From Epiperipatus broadwayi (lineage: Eukaryota > Onychophora > Udeonychophora > Euonychophora > Peripatidae): a DNA stretch of 64,000 nucleotides. The notes under the pieces are model-generated. The model saw only the letters and a program-made list of their open reading frames with translations, did not search any database and was not told the origin of the DNA. The stretch spans positions 3,719,555 through 3,783,554 of the forward strand of contig JAQFVV010012476.1 of assembly GCA_028023455.1 (NCBI GenBank), given 5' to 3'. The translations under genes and the position numbers were made by a program. Shown one piece after another: positions 11,451-23,585 of the stretch (its first letter is position 1; each line of letters opens with the position of its first letter).

Positions 11451-12715
11451 ATCAACATAGTTTCAATCTTAAACCTGAAGTTTCCTACAGCAATGATAAA
11501 AGTAATATTAAAAATATGTTATAATGTTTAAAAATAAAAGTTTTGAAAATGTGTTGACTCACAGCTTATTTATAGATTTGAGATTTGGCTAATTAAACCA
11601 AAAAATAAAGCAGACACTTGAGATTTCATAATAAAGTACAGATATATCCATGTTGGAATCTACAAAGATTATTTGAAAGAAAAAATACATAAGTGAAAAA
11701 ATGAACAGGTATTACTAACATCATTGAAAAAATTAAATTACAGAACCAAATTTTGAACATAGATTTATAAAGTCTAATTTAAATCAAATGTTTCAAAGCA
11801 TTTTTTATAGCAATATTATTATTCATATGTTATTAAATATGGATGAGCTGCTCTCCAACACACATCAGCCAGTGTGGTGATTTCATTAGCTTTTTATTTC
11901 TGAGTTTAAAATCAAACAAAGTCTATAGTCTAAAACCATCAATTGAGTTACATAAAACAAGAATGAATGTGTCAATGTGTGTGGGTAATATTATTGTGTA
12001 TATACAATCATGGTAGACAATATTTAACTAGGGTTCTTATTGCAAGAAAACTAATGTTCTCAGCCAAGTCAGTGATTGAAGGCAAAGGTTGCTCTGATTC
12101 TTATGACTTCAGATTTAGGATCATTTTTATTTATATATCTATATCTATTAATCACTTTTAAATGAAGGAAGATTGCATGAATTGGAAGAAATATCTAATA
12201 TTAAATAGGAAATTGGTGGACTTTATGGAGTTAGAAAAAAAGGTAAAATGACAATTGATTTAAGAGTTGGATATATAGTTTACAACATAACACAAATATT
12301 GGAAACCCAAGTAAAGTGGGATTTATTATAAATAAAAATGATAAAACAATATCTTGCATAGTGATGGTGGATTGGACTGAATGGCATAATTAGTCACTTC
12401 CTAGAAAATATCAAATGCAAATAATTCATGTTTATGCCCAATGAGTTCTCATTATGATGAAGTAGATAATTCTTATATAGATAGAGATAATACTTTTGAT
12501 CATACCAAACAACATTTTAAATTATCATAAAAGATATTAATACTAGAATTGGAAAATAAACAAAAGATCAAAGTTCTATGAGTAAATTTGGTTATGGAGG
12601 TAGAGCTGGGATGGGACAAAAAGTTGTGCAAAGCTATAAATATTAATTCCTTTTTAAATAAAAATGCTAAATATAAATAATAATAAAAACATTCAAATAA
12701 AGAAACAGTTGAATT
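11451..12715. other. Anonymous AT-rich sequence
   Basis: Only short open frames occur (for example 11967-12161), with no recognisable protein features. No repeat was identified. Confidence 0.5.
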
Positions 12716-12719
12716 ATTT

Positions 12720-13320
12720 GTTTGTAGGTATGTGGTGATGTTTGTTAGATGTAATATATTGGTCTATTTCCATCATCTATTATTAAATGTTGGATGGCTA
12801 GAAATTTTTAAATTTTATTTAAACTTTTCAAATACAAACAACTTACTAGTAATAACACACAAATAGACAAAACAACTCCACAACTCTACTCTTCTTCAGG
12901 TATTGCTGGATGATCAGTGACAATATTGGTATAAGAGTCAAACTCAAACCTTTAGATTTTTTAATATTGAATTTTACGGTAGAAAGAAGTCCATATCGAA
13001 TTTGAAGGTAACATTGCCTTAAAATTCGATATTTAAGTCTCTAAAAGTGTAAGTCAACTCCTATCTTAAAATTCAATATTCAAAAATCAAAAAGTGTGAG
13101 TTTGGCTCCTATTCTAATATTGACAATGGTTAGCTCATCAACACCTGGAGAAGAGTGGAGAATCATATTTCTCAAAACACTGTATCATTACTAATTTGTG
13201 TTTTTTTTTATTTGTATGTTATTACTAGTAAGTTGTTTGTATTTGAAAAGTTTAAATAAAGTATACAATTTTCTATACATTCAACATTATTGATAGCTGA
13301 CGAAAATAGTCCAACATATA
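12720..13320. repeat. Family E palindrome
   Basis: The arm at about 12720-12960 ('aaacttttcaaatacaaacaa', then 'gatcagtgacaatattgg') is repeated inverted at about 13085-13320 ('ttgtttgtatttgaaaag'). A shorter inverted block around 'attgaattttaaggca' lies between them. The centre is near 13025. There is no coding potential. It is a foldback-type element of the same family as 39.9-40.4 kb. Confidence 0.75.
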
Positions 13321-14175
13321 GTAACAGCTGAATTACATTTTATTTTGACTAATAGAATTATGTATTTTAAGATTATAATGTTCTTAATAGATTCAACACA
13401 GGAAGGGATCAGCAATTAATGATACGAAAGTTTTGTTTTAATGCAAAACTAGCCAAATGAAAACTATTAAGAAAGAAAGAATTATCATTTGATTTGTTTC
13501 CCTTAATTATAGATACATTAAGCTATGCTAATTTTATGTTTACATTCATTAACGTCTGTTTGACTATTAAAAAAAGATTGTTAAAAATGTGTTTACATCT
13601 TCATTCCTGGCTGATTGATTAAAAGTTTAATAATTATTAATGCCTTATTTTCATGTGGATAGTTATTAAGTTCTCTCTGAATTTCCACCAATAAAAAATA
13701 AACTATTTGCAAGTCTTTGATGCTTTTACCACTAAAGCTTAAAACTTATATTATGTATATTATTTTACAGTAAGCACATCTTATTGATTTGACTAGTCTA
13801 GATTACTCAAACTCCAACCACAGAGGTGAAAATTGCATTATATTATAATCATACTGATTTGACTAATCTAGAGCATTCTGGAACTTTTATCTTCATTGAC
13901 CAATCACAAAACTTGTCTTATAAATATCAAAAGTATTATTTATTCAAAGCTTTAGGGTAAAGTGGTTTTTACTTCTTAATTATACATATATATATATATA
14001 GAATTTAGCTGAAATGTTTTCAAATATTAATGAAAGAAAAGGTTTTTTTATATTTATTTTTGTTATTATTCAGTGAACTGAGCAGGTTTTTGATGTACAT
14101 CATGCGTGGTCTACTGCCGTATTTATCATGGAATGTCAGTTATTTAAAATCAGATATTTAAATATTTAAATATTC
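13321..14175. other. Anonymous AT-rich sequence
   Basis: No gene was recognised. A short (AT)n tract lies at about 13982-14000. Confidence 0.5.
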
Positions 14176-14178
14176 CAA

Positions 14179-14612
14179 TTACTTGACAATGAATATTATT
14201 TTTTGTGGTAATGATAGAAATAAACCATAAACTATTTTATGTTTTTTTTTTTTTGTTGTCATGCTCTGAGCATATAATATTGACATTCTTTGGGTTGAAG
14301 GTATGGCCAGATTTTTGTTCATGATCCCCAAAACTGATTTGTATTCAGGATTAGTTTTGTGTGCTTGGAAAGATATTTGCATAGATAGACTCATGTGGTC
14401 ATATTTGCAGTCAATCCCTTGCAATATACTGCAGGATGGGGGGCATTGCCAAATTTAATTTTGTAAATGACCTGTGGTGTTTCATCTGGCTGTAGTTTAT
14501 CTTTAATGTTGTTTAGTAATCTATTATGATTAGAGTGATTCAAAAACTTATGTTGATGTTGAGGAACAAATCGCTTTTTATTTTGGGTTTTAGTTTTTGG
14601 AATATATTGCAT
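14179..14612 (-). pseudogene. Penelope-like GIY-YIG endonuclease remnant
   Basis: Two overlapping frames (14391-14612 and 14179-14424) together give a relic of a GIY-YIG domain. The first holds 'TPQVIYKIKFGN' then '..VYCKG'; after a frame change comes 'TRVYL..YLSKHTK..LNTNQFWGS'. The same order appears in the remnant at 43.4-43.7 kb ('SQIIYKVKCHN', 'YYGES', 'NILTRV', 'NPFSGS'), and aligning the two reveals the frameshift here. In Penelope-like elements this domain sits C-terminal to the reverse transcriptase and nicks target DNA. The reverse transcriptase itself was not found in the window. It is broken by stops and is only about a domain long. Confidence 0.55.
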
Positions 14613-16020
14613 GCTTATCTATAGTTTATTTTTATTCTGGTGTCAGAACTGTTTTTTTTTTTTATGGAATTTTTTTGTGTTTCGCAATGTGCATCTAATA
14701 TAGCTTATGTTATGAAGATTGTTTATGTATGCATCTCCATTTGCTTTTATGCCCACTTCATATTTGTAAAGAGTAAACCATTCAATTATTGTAATAGAAG
14801 TATACATTTTTCATGATATATTTTGAACAACTTTAAGATTTTTTTAATGAAAAATGGATTCCTTTCTAATTATATGCTCAATTATTGTTTTAAGCTATTG
14901 AGAATATAAAGGATTTTGATGCAAATGATAACCCTATAACATATAAGTAAAGGCATAATAGATATTCACATTATATGATTAACCTCTATATACATTTACT
15001 ATTTTCTTAACAGAAATAATAAACCACTACTATATACTATAATTATATGTTATTGTCTGTTTGCAGAGTCCTATTGCTTGCCTATTTCAGTCTGGTAAAT
15101 TTAGGCTAAGATTAAAACAGTCTAACTTAAATCGTTTAAGCATACAAACGAGTATGCAGATACAATCTATTTTTGTTCATGTATATCATAATAATTTATA
15201 CTGCGCTGGTGGCACATTTTTCTGCTGTCTTAACCTGAGTTTGAATCTGGATCTAGTAAAGTTAAAAAATTCAGCAGATTTAAGAATTTAGTAACTATTG
15301 TAGCCATTTTATCTAGCTATCCAATATTGGTTGATGTATCTAGCTGTATTAGAGGGTAAAACAAAGGCAGGAAATTTGCTGCTCCCACCCAACATCACTC
15401 TTTCTTTATAGAGGCTGTCAGAAAGAGTTTGTTTTGTAGAAGGCCATTCGAGAGCCATTTAAATGTTTATCTACCTATATATACTTATATTTGAGTATGT
15501 CTGTATATATTATGATTTATCAAGTGATTATATTCATTAGTGGAAAGAAAAGATGTCTTTTAATTATGTTCGACAGAGATGTTTTGAAATATCATATTTA
15601 TGTTTCAAATCTCAGGAAAGATTCTCTGATTAAGTCGAATGAAAAATGCAGCCGCAGGCGAAACGAATTTAATTTTCATAATGGGAAAACTAAATTCATT
15701 AACTGCAAAATGTCAAACCAACTCAATACCTCTGCATACTTACTTTGCTTGAAATTACTGCTTTCAATTTCTACGTCGAGTAAACAGGAGATGATTTAAA
15801 ATGAGGCATCAACAAACCTAATAGTCTGCATAACTATAGCTTTAAACGTATATATAAAGTTTGTACGTGCGTGTACGCTAGAATATATTATATTTAAAGA
15901 AATAAAAAAAAACAATCGAATGGCTGATCGGGAGTTTAAAAAAAAGTTAAAGTGCCGGGGGTAGCAGAACTGGGGGCGATTCGAGGATGTTTCCGAATTG
16001 GATGCTTTTATCACTGTACT
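14613..16020. other. Mixed sequence, CpG less depleted after 15600
   Basis: A tRNA-like relic with a weak B box ('gagtttgaatctgg') lies near 15230. A 102-codon frame at 15491-15799 has no recognisable domain and is probably chance. CpG dinucleotides become noticeably more frequent from about 15600 to 16280 than in the surrounding DNA. Confidence 0.4.
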
Positions 16021-16025
16021 AATCT

Positions 16026-16160
16026 GCGCGGTTTGGCGTAGTTAGAAGAGCATTTGACTTGGTAAGGGGATCTCAGGATCGCTTCTGGAGCTCACAGATC
16101 TGGTGTTCGAACTCCTCATAAACTCCCGAGCAATAAAGCTATATGCCTTATCAATGCACT
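16026..16160 (+). mobile_element. tRNA-derived SINE
   Basis: A pol III A-box-like 'tggcgtagttagaagag' (16034-16050) and a B-box-like 'ggtgttcgaactcc' (16102-16115) are present. The spacing is stretched by a short internal near-repeat ('gatctcaggatcgcttctgg'). The 3' part 'aactcccgagcaataaag' recurs, decayed, near 42640. No clear tail or target-site duplication was seen. Confidence 0.6.
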
Positions 16161-17070
16161 AAAAACTCGGGCATTGAAAAGAATAGCACGTTGCGACAAG
16201 CCAATTAATAAGCATCATGTAGAAAATTCTATTATTGTCTGTATTCAAATAAATGCATCGTGTGCAATCGATATCACACCCATCTTCTACAATTTAAGAT
16301 TTAATTAAATCAAGGCTGGGACATAAACGTTTAATTGAACATTTGTGTTTAATTTGTTGGCACATAGCCAATTTTGTTAGGCATCCCATTACTGGCTGGC
16401 CAGTGGGTATCAAGCTGCTTTATGTAAAGAGTTATTGTCCCGGGGGGGGGGGAGATAAAAATATTCTCCAAAGAACTATTGAGTAACATGATAAGAGAAT
16501 GTTTTTAAATCACTGTTTTTCTTGAAGACAAATGCTATTTTTTTATTCTATATTTAGCTTTAGAAATTATTATTTGTCGGTTTATTGCTCTGAAATTCAT
16601 AAGAAGGTCGAGTGCTAGAATTGATCTTGGGATCTCTGATCCTAAGTCGAATGATCTACAATTGTGCCAAACAGTGCAGGATACATTTAAGAAAACACAG
16701 CTAAACACACTTGGTTGAGATTTAAAAGGAATTTTAACTGTCTCTTTACTGCTAATCTCTCTATATAAAATAGTCTTATAAATTATTAAACCCAGTTCAC
16801 CAAAGTCTAAGATAAACATTTAACAACGTGTAAAGTATAAATTTAAATATTCTTAAATATTTTCTTGTTTGAGAAAAGATTAATTTAACATCGTAATGCA
16901 TTAAAATATATCTTATTAATTATTCAGAGATATTTTCATTCTTTACAACTATAAACGTAATATAATACAAATACTATTCGTGAAAAATACATAATACATG
17001 GTGTCAGAAGTAGATTTAAATCTAGAGTACAACATATCATCCTATACTTAATTTATCATCACTAAGTTTA
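16161..17070. other. Anonymous AT-rich sequence
   Basis: It contains a G-run at 16441-16451 and an isolated 'tggtgtcagaagt' at 16999-17011 (see rejected items). A 94-codon minus frame at 16535-16819 is unrecognised. Confidence 0.45.
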
Positions 17071-17245
17071 AGCAATACTCAGTTCTTAAGCCAGTAAACA
17101 TCACACTATTACTAATTCTTATACTTGCTTATAACTGTTATTAAAACAGGCAAAACTCTCTATACATATTTCCACTCAGTGCAAAACAGAGTAATCAATG
17201 GATACCAGAAGGCTTGTGCATAAAATCACCATCTAGTGCCTACTC

Positions 17246-17304
17246 ATCCAATATCCTCAGACTAGTTTTTGGCTTGTGACTTTCATCAGTGAGGAGCTTT
17301 GGAT
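17246..17304 (-). ncRNA. Hammerhead motif (family A, copy A3 forward arm)
   Basis: The layout is the same 59 nt. Both stem I helices are fully Watson-Crick (AUCCAA/UUGGAU and CCUCA/UGAGG). CUGAUGA and GUC are intact, but GAAA has become AAAA, which should abolish cleavage. Confidence 0.75.
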
Positions 17305-18036
17305 CTAAGAGCACTGCAACTACATCTTAGGATCTAATGCAACCCTCCAGCAGCCACTATTTATCTCTATTTAACTACAAAACTATGAGTCTTAAATTGA
17401 AACTGTAATATTTTCAATCCAAGCTCAGTAGCTTATATAGTCATATAGGTCTGAAGTCAGTTTTCAGCACCTATACATTTGGTGACTTTGGTTCTTTAAT
17501 AACCATAGCCACCACTATCAGATTAGGAAGGATTGGTTTTAAGCCAATAAACATCACATGATACACCATTTCTTATGCTTGCTTATAACTGTTATTAAAA
17601 TAGGCATAACTCTCTATGTGTATTGTCACTCAGTGCAAGCCAGAGTAATCAATGGATGCCAGAAGGATTGTGCATAAAATCCCCATCTAGTGTCTATTCA
17701 TCCAATACCCCCAGACTAGTTTCTGGCTTGTGGCAATATGTATAAAGTGTTTTGTCTGTTTTAATAAAGAGTTATAAGCAAACATAAGAAATGGTGATCA
17801 TGTGATATTTATTGGCTTAAAACAGATCCTGCCTAATAGGATAGTGGTGATTATGGTTATTAAAGAACCAAAGTCACCAAAATGTATAGGTACTGAACTG
17901 AGTTCAGACCTATATGACTATTGAAAATATTATAGTGTTTTCAATTTAAGACTCATAGTTTTGTAGCTAAGTAGAGATAAAAGGTGGTTGCTGGAGGGTT
18001 GCATTAGATCCCAAGATCTAGGTGCAGTACTCGCAG

Positions 18037-18095
18037 GTCCAAGGCTCATCACTGACTAAGACCATGAGCCAGAAAATAGTCTGGAGATATTGGAT
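18037..18095 (+). ncRNA. Hammerhead relic (family A, copy A3 inverted arm)
   Basis: It is 59 nt. The outer stem I is GUCCAA/UUGGAU. The core is CUGACUA instead of CUGANGA. GAAA and GUC are kept, and stem III is altered to AAUAGU. Confidence 0.6.
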
Positions 18096-18196
18096 GAATA
18101 GGAACTATATGGATATTTTATGCACCAGCTTTCTGGCATCCATTGATTACTCTGGTTTGCACAGAATGGCAATACATATAGAATTTTGTCTGTTTT

Positions 18197-18478
18197 AATA
18201 CTCAATTCCTTAGAGCAAAGGAAACAAAAGATAATGTCAGCAAGTATGTTATGAAACAGACCTAAAAATTGATTAAAAGCTAGAAATTAAATATAAAATA
18301 TTGTACATCAATAATTATATACATAATGCACTAAAGTAGATATTAATTAGACACAACTCAATTTACTTTTACAAATTTGCACTAATAAATCTTTAAATAA
18401 AGTACTAAGATTGGAATAAAGTCTGAATTCTACTAAACACTAATGATTTAGCTTATTTATTATATATAAAAATAGATA
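18197..18478. other. Anonymous AT-rich spacer
   Basis: Nothing was recognised. Confidence 0.45.
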
Positions 18479-18479
18479 T

Positions 18480-18672
18480 TAAGGCAATAAACCTAAATCA
18501 TATGCACTTGAGAATGCAAAGGTAGGGACCTCTACAGGTCTTAACCATAAGCTTATGCATTGGAAGAAAAGAGTTCCCCTCTTTTCTTCCAATGCATAAG
18601 CTTGTGGTTAAGACATGTAGAGGGCCCTACCTTTGCATTTTCAAGTGCATATGCTTTAGGTTTGTTGCCTTA
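18480..18672. repeat. Near-perfect 193-bp hairpin (MITE-like)
   Basis: The left arm at 18480-18573 and right arm at 18579-18672 are inverted copies with few mismatches and a loop of about 5 bases. The terminal sequence is 'taaggcaataaacct' against 'aggtttgttgcctta'. There is no coding potential. A foldback MITE or a hairpin-RNA locus are both possible. No convincing target-site duplication was seen. The high arm identity suggests it is younger than its surroundings or kept by gene conversion. Confidence 0.8.
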
Positions 18673-19160
18673 GTAAATATTACTTACATAATCAATGTGC
18701 ATTAAATAAATTTATAATTAAAAATATATATTGTAACTTTTATTCCAAAATTTATCATTTTTAATATAAAAAAAATATTGTTTATTTAGACTTTATCTGT
18801 TATTTTGCTTTAAAGTAAATGGTATAGGCTACTAGATATCTTTATATATGCCAGTGTAAAACATACTTGTATATGTTGCACCAATAGTAAATATTGCAAT
18901 AAAACACAAACATGCAATATTCGGTAAATGAAACTGTGTCATATACAGGCTGAAATTATTTTATGATTAAGTAATCAGATGAATTAATATATAGTCTTAT
19001 CAAACTGTGCATAAAATTTTAAATTACCATGTCAATATATCAAAAAGCATATGAAAAAATACATCCAAATGTAAAACATATTCCAAGTATCTCAAAATGA
19101 CAAAGTAATATTTTCACTATTAGCTTCTACAAGTATTTTATTTTATCAATTATACAATTA
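18673..19160. other. Anonymous AT-rich sequence
   Basis: No gene or repeat was recognised. Confidence 0.5.
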
Positions 19161-19186
19161 TTCTATCATTATCAACCATTATCAAT

Positions 19187-20119
19187 TCACTGCAGGACGA
19201 AGGTCTCTCCAAGTTTAATCCATCTTCTCCGATCTTTAGCTTCTCTTCTCCACACCACCCCTACACATTTTCTTATTTCATCCATCCATCTTACATGTGG
19301 TCTCCTTCTGGGTCTTTTACAATCTCTTGGAATCCAGTTTAAAATTTCAATTGTCCATCTATTATCATCTCTTCTAGCAATATGTCCAGCCCAACTCCAC
19401 TTCAATCTTTTAATTTTTTCAATGAGGTCAGTAACACCTGTTTGTTCTCTTACCCATACATTGCGTTTTCGATCTCTTCTTGTTACTCCCAACATACATC
19501 TCTCCATACTTCTTTGAGTGGTCTGAAGTCTCTGTATTGATCTTCTATTAAGTGTCCAAGTCTCAGATCCATAAGTAAGAACTGGTAAAACACATTTGTT
19601 AAAAACCTTTCTTTTCAAACACATAGGCATATTTCCTTTTAATATCAAGTTATTTCTACCAAAAGCACTCCAACCAAGTTTAATTCTATGATTAATTTCC
19701 TCTATTATGTTTCCATCTGTATTAATAATCTGACCAAGGTATTTGTAACTCTTAACTTCTTCTAATTCATCATAATCTATCTTTATTTTCGTATTTGGAG
19801 CAAATCGATTAAACATTACTTTAGTCTTTTTAACATTTATCTTTAGTCCTACTTTCCTACTTTCATCTGATAACTCCTGCAACATTTCCTGCAGCTCGGA
19901 AGCATTATTTGCAAAAACAACTACATCATCTGTGAAATCTAAATGACTTAAATAATCTCCATTTACTTTCACTCCTTTAGTTTCCCATTTTAATCCGCAA
20001 AATACTTCTTGCAGCACTGCTGTAAAAAGTTTTGGAGATATGGAGTCACCTTGTCTTACACCTTTCTCAATGTTGACTTTCCCCAGTATCATTATGTAAT
20101 CTAATTGTTGCTGTTGCAT
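19187..20119 (-). pseudogene. RTE-like reverse transcriptase, C-terminal half
   Basis: This is a 310-codon frame. Genuine homology starts at '[20 protein letters not shown]' (motif B), so the ATG at 20119 is not the real start. 'LDFTDDVVVFANN' is motif C; both aspartates are kept but the usual alanine is threonine. 'GLKINVKKTKVM' is motif D and 'YLGQII' the thumb. The C-terminus 'VLTYGSETWTLNRR..GHIARRD..RP..RWMDEIRK' is typical of this LINE group. It is the longest intact frame of the window. With the half upstream it makes one protein broken by a single frameshift near 20080-20090. Confidence 0.8.
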
Positions 20120-20753
20120 TTTTATAAATATTCTTTAAAATATGACAATATCCTGGATCTATACCTTGATGATCCAATGCTTTAATCACTGAAGAAATGT
20201 TTATAGAATCAAATGCCTTTCCATAATCTACAAATCCAAAACATAATGACAACTCATATTCATTTGTCCTTTCTATAACTTCTCTCAATACTTGAATATG
20301 ATCTACTGTACTAAAACCACTTTTAAATCCAGCTTGTTCTCTTGGTTGGTGAAAATCCAAGGTTCTCTGTAGACGAGTTGTAATTATCTTGGTAAAAATT
20401 TTATATAAAACTGATAAAAGGCTGATAGGTCTGTAATTTCTAATATCTTCTTTATCACCTTTTTTAAATATTAATATTATTACTGCATTCTTCCAATCAT
20501 CCGGTACATCTTTATCATTTAGACATTTGGTATATAACTTTGCTAATATTTTTTCTGTTTCTTCACCTGCTTCTTTTAATATATCAATTATAATTCCATC
20601 ATTACCTGGAGCCTTTCCTTTTTTCATACATTTAATTGCATTTCTCACTTCTTCATTTAAAATTCTGGGCAATTCGGAAGATGTAATAGATATAGGAGAT
20701 ACTTGTTCTTTATTACTATATAATTCTTGATAAAAATCTTCTACCAATTTCAT
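20067..20753 (-). pseudogene. RTE-like reverse transcriptase, N-terminal half
   Basis: This 228-codon frame covers the fingers and the start of the palm. '[14 protein letters not shown]' opens the domain. '[18 protein letters not shown]' and '[15 protein letters not shown]' are standard RTE/Jockey-group motifs. '[11 protein letters not shown]' is motif A with the first catalytic aspartate. The frame ends at a stop just after 'RLHNDTGE', where it overlaps the next frame by 53 bases. Reading on in the other frame restores the domain, so one small indel separates the halves. The enzyme would copy element RNA at a nicked target. The endonuclease that precedes it in the family is absent here. Confidence 0.8.
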
Positions 20754-20770
20754 AATTATTCTATACAGTA

Positions 20771-21330
20771 TTTTTATAATTTCTATTGTATTTATTACAA
20801 ATAAAAATTTATATTTATCTATTGCTAAAAGGTGGTAGCCTTGACAACAGTTTGAAATTTTTGATTGTTAACTATATTTGGGATTGTCTAAGTGTTGACT
20901 GGTTTCTAATGGTTATTTATATATAAGTAAAAACATTCTTAAAAATAATATTGCAACATTTAAAATGTAGCAAAGTAATAATCTGAAATACAGGAACAAA
21001 AAATAAATGTATATTGCACTTTTGCTATGTTGATAAAAATCTCTTATGATTAAAAGGTATGTTATTTTAACTCCATTTTAAAAATCTGAACAAATTATTA
21101 CTATTAAAACATTCTAAAGCAATAAAATTAGGTGGAAAATGGATATTTTCAGATAATTGGAAGATTTAAAAATAATGGTATAATTATGAATGAGAGTTTA
21201 TAAAGACGGGAGGGGGGGAAGAAAAGAATATTTATTTTTATAGTTATATAAAAATATATGAATAGGTATTTACAAAGTATAAAATTTTTTTATTATCTAT
21301 TTTTGTTTTATATCATTTATTTATAAGTTT
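20771..21330. other. Anonymous AT-rich sequence
   Basis: Nothing was recognised. Confidence 0.45.
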
Positions 21331-21433
21331 TTTTTTCTCATGTGTCATAGCATCAGCCGAAAAGCGAACCTGCTAACCTGGGACAACTGCTTGTAAAGCA
21401 GCTGTTGCTGACCTCTCGACCACCAATCCTTTA
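21331..21433 (-). mobile_element. tRNA-derived SINE with A tail
   Basis: On the minus strand a tRNA-like head ('gattggtggtcgagaggtcagc', B box 'ggttcgctttt') is followed by 'gatgctatgacacatgag' and an A tail. It is flanked by a perfect 17-bp direct repeat 'catttatttataagttt' at 21314-21330 and 21434-21450. It belongs to the same family as the copies at 34350 and 55839. Confidence 0.85.
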
Positions 21434-21450
21434 CATTTATTTATAAGTTT

Positions 21451-23310
21451 ATATGTATAATGTTGATTATGTTGTTGAAATTAAAATAATCTCCAATAGG
21501 TGGAGTAAGTATAATTAAAAAGTCATGTGATGTATTAAACTACATCTGGGTCTCTTTTTATGTAGATTTTTTTAATATGATTTTGAAGTTATGTGATTCA
21601 TGTCTCTTCTTAATATGTTTTTATGAAGTTTTCTTTTATGCAATAAAGTTCTTATTTCACTTAAAATTGGGATTTCCTTTCTTTATATGCATGCATTAAA
21701 TTTTACATACTTTAAATGTCTATTGGAGAAAGGTTTGGTAAAAAATTTAAATACCGTTAAAGATTTATGAAAAGGTAATCAAGTGAAGTCTGTTCATTTC
21801 ACAACAAAAATGATTTGAGAAAGTCCTCAACTTTCTAATCAATTGGAAAATCATTTTCTTGTTAATGTCATGAATTATGAATGAGCTCTTAAATTCCAAT
21901 GAGAGCTAAATAGTTGTGTCTGGATATTGTGAGCTTCATGAACAATTAATAAAATCCCTGTCTTAAAGCTTAATCACTCATTACATTGTCACCAGAAAAC
22001 CATTAACACAGCACAAGGCTGAAGTTGGTGCTAATTCTGCTGTTTGTGTTTCCTCTTGTGATGAATCTGATGTCTTACCAGTTCACAAATGAACTCACAT
22101 ATTGTCAAATAGCAATAATGATTAAAATATGTATGAAAAAATGAAAATTAAATTACACATAAAAACATATTGTTTTGAATAAAATTAAATAGTTAATAAA
22201 AAGAATATAAAAATTTTGTCTTGTATCAATTTTTTCATATATTTGAAATGTTTTATTAGTCATACTTTATTTCCTTATTTTTTTATGTGAATTTTAAAGT
22301 AATTTTACCTTGTTGCTTTGGTTTTATGAGATTTTTGAAAATTACAGAATGGATCCCAAATTTTTCAAAGTAAGTTAAGTCTATTTTTGTGCAAGTTTTT
22401 TTCTGTGGGTTTTCTGCACAATGTATCTGCCATGTAAAAAGAGACCCAGGTGTATATATCTTAAAAAGATCTCAATAAGAGATGAAAGCCAGGTTGATAA
22501 TTAAATAATTGTAAATATAATTGGTTGTTTGTTTTAATTTTATTTAGATTGATTATTATATTAAGTATATATCTATAACAACATTGTGGACATATATTTT
22601 TTTTATGTTGGCCATTGTATAGATATTAAATTAATTATATTATTTTAAAACTGAAAATTCCACTTAGTATTATTAAAATATCTCAAAAAAATAACTGCTG
22701 CAATCATAACAGAGAAATTCCTTTTTCAACTAATTATAACTTTCTGGTTTACATTATTGCAATTCTCTTGACTTGTTTTCTTCCAAATCAAAGTGAAACC
22801 AAGATGTGACACAATCAAGAGCTCTCACAAATGCTCTTAGAGCCTGAGAATGAACAATCTACCAATCAGAAGCATTGCTTGTTCAGTCTTATTAAAGTCA
22901 GTATATGGTAGTGACATCTTCAGATTTTTTTTTAAACTAGCACATGAATATATATTTTAGTTAGTTTCTGCCAATCAAATGGATGCAAAACTGATATACA
23001 AGTACTACAGATAGCATCAAGGGAGTGAATTTAAGCCAAAATGACTGAAGTGCCATCAGATCATATTTCAGAAATGCAATTAGGAGGGGCCCTGTCAAAT
23101 ATATAATAGCACAAAATAAAGTTATGATGCTGCAAAAAGCACTATTTTATTTCATATTTATAAAGACTTTATCTAATAACAATAGTAACAAAATAAGCAC
23201 TGACTTTCTGGTTGTATATTCAAGGATATTAATTTTCCCCATCAAAATAAATAAACTAATTCTAAACATCCTATAATCACCATATTCTAAGCTTATACAA
23301 GCTGTTACAG
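21451..23310. other. Anonymous AT-rich sequence
   Basis: No gene, tRNA or known repeat was recognised in about 1.9 kb. Confidence 0.45.
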
Positions 23311-23315
23311 GCATT

Positions 23316-23585
23316 ATAATATTTCCAGACCATTGCACCACCCACTGTAGCCCATAGCAATCAAAAATAGAGTAGTTTCCATCTTGTGGCTTTGATCAGT
23401 GGGGTGTCATGGATCTGAGAGCACTGAACCTAGATCTTAGGACCCTCACTGATGTAAGCTACAAGTTAGAAACTAATTTGGATATTGGATGAGCAAGTCC
23501 TAGATAGGAATTTTATACAAAAAATACTTTTTGCTTCCATTGATTACTAAGCCTTGCAATGGGTGGCACTACTATATGGACAGTG
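23316..23585. repeat. Divergent A-type foldback
   Basis: It is a short palindrome. The left arm at 23316-23445 and right arm at about 23446-23585 share 'ggatctgagagcact', 'cccattgattact' and 'gggtggcactactatatgg' blocks with family A. The right arm keeps a hammerhead relic (CUGAUGU, GAAACUA, then AUU instead of GUC; about 23442-23490, plus strand). Confidence 0.6.

Larger units (their letters stand above)
17089..18196. mobile_element. Family A composite (copy A3)
   Basis: Two forward units (unit starts at 17138 and 17592, period about 454) are followed by an inverted arm from about 17765 to 18196. The second forward unit is cut short at the hammerhead (junction near 17733). It is flanked by 'aatactcagttctta' (17074-17088) and 'aatactcaattcctta' (18197-18212), an imperfect target-site duplication of about 15 bp. 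It carries one hammerhead on the minus strand and one on the plus strand. Confidence 0.8.
19164..20770 (-). mobile_element. RTE-like LINE, 5'-truncated, best-preserved copy
   Basis: It holds the reverse transcriptase and C-terminal region of an RTE-type non-LTR element on the minus strand; the endonuclease is missing. The 3' end is set by comparison with the copy at 56.8-56.95 kb, which shares the 'ctgcagtg' and 'atcattatcaacca' end. There are three other remnants in the window (2.1-3.5, 53.4-54.1 and 56.8 kb), so the family is old and repeated. Confidence 0.8.

Noticed and set aside
15491-15799. 102-codon plus-strand frame as a host gene
   Set aside because: It has no domain, splice context or supporting feature; the length is compatible with chance.
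16999-17011. 'tggtgtcagaagt', which resembles an LTR-retrotransposon primer-binding site for tRNA-Leu
   Set aside because: There is no LTR ending in CA directly upstream, no polypurine tract and no gag-pol frame nearby. It is an isolated 13-base match.
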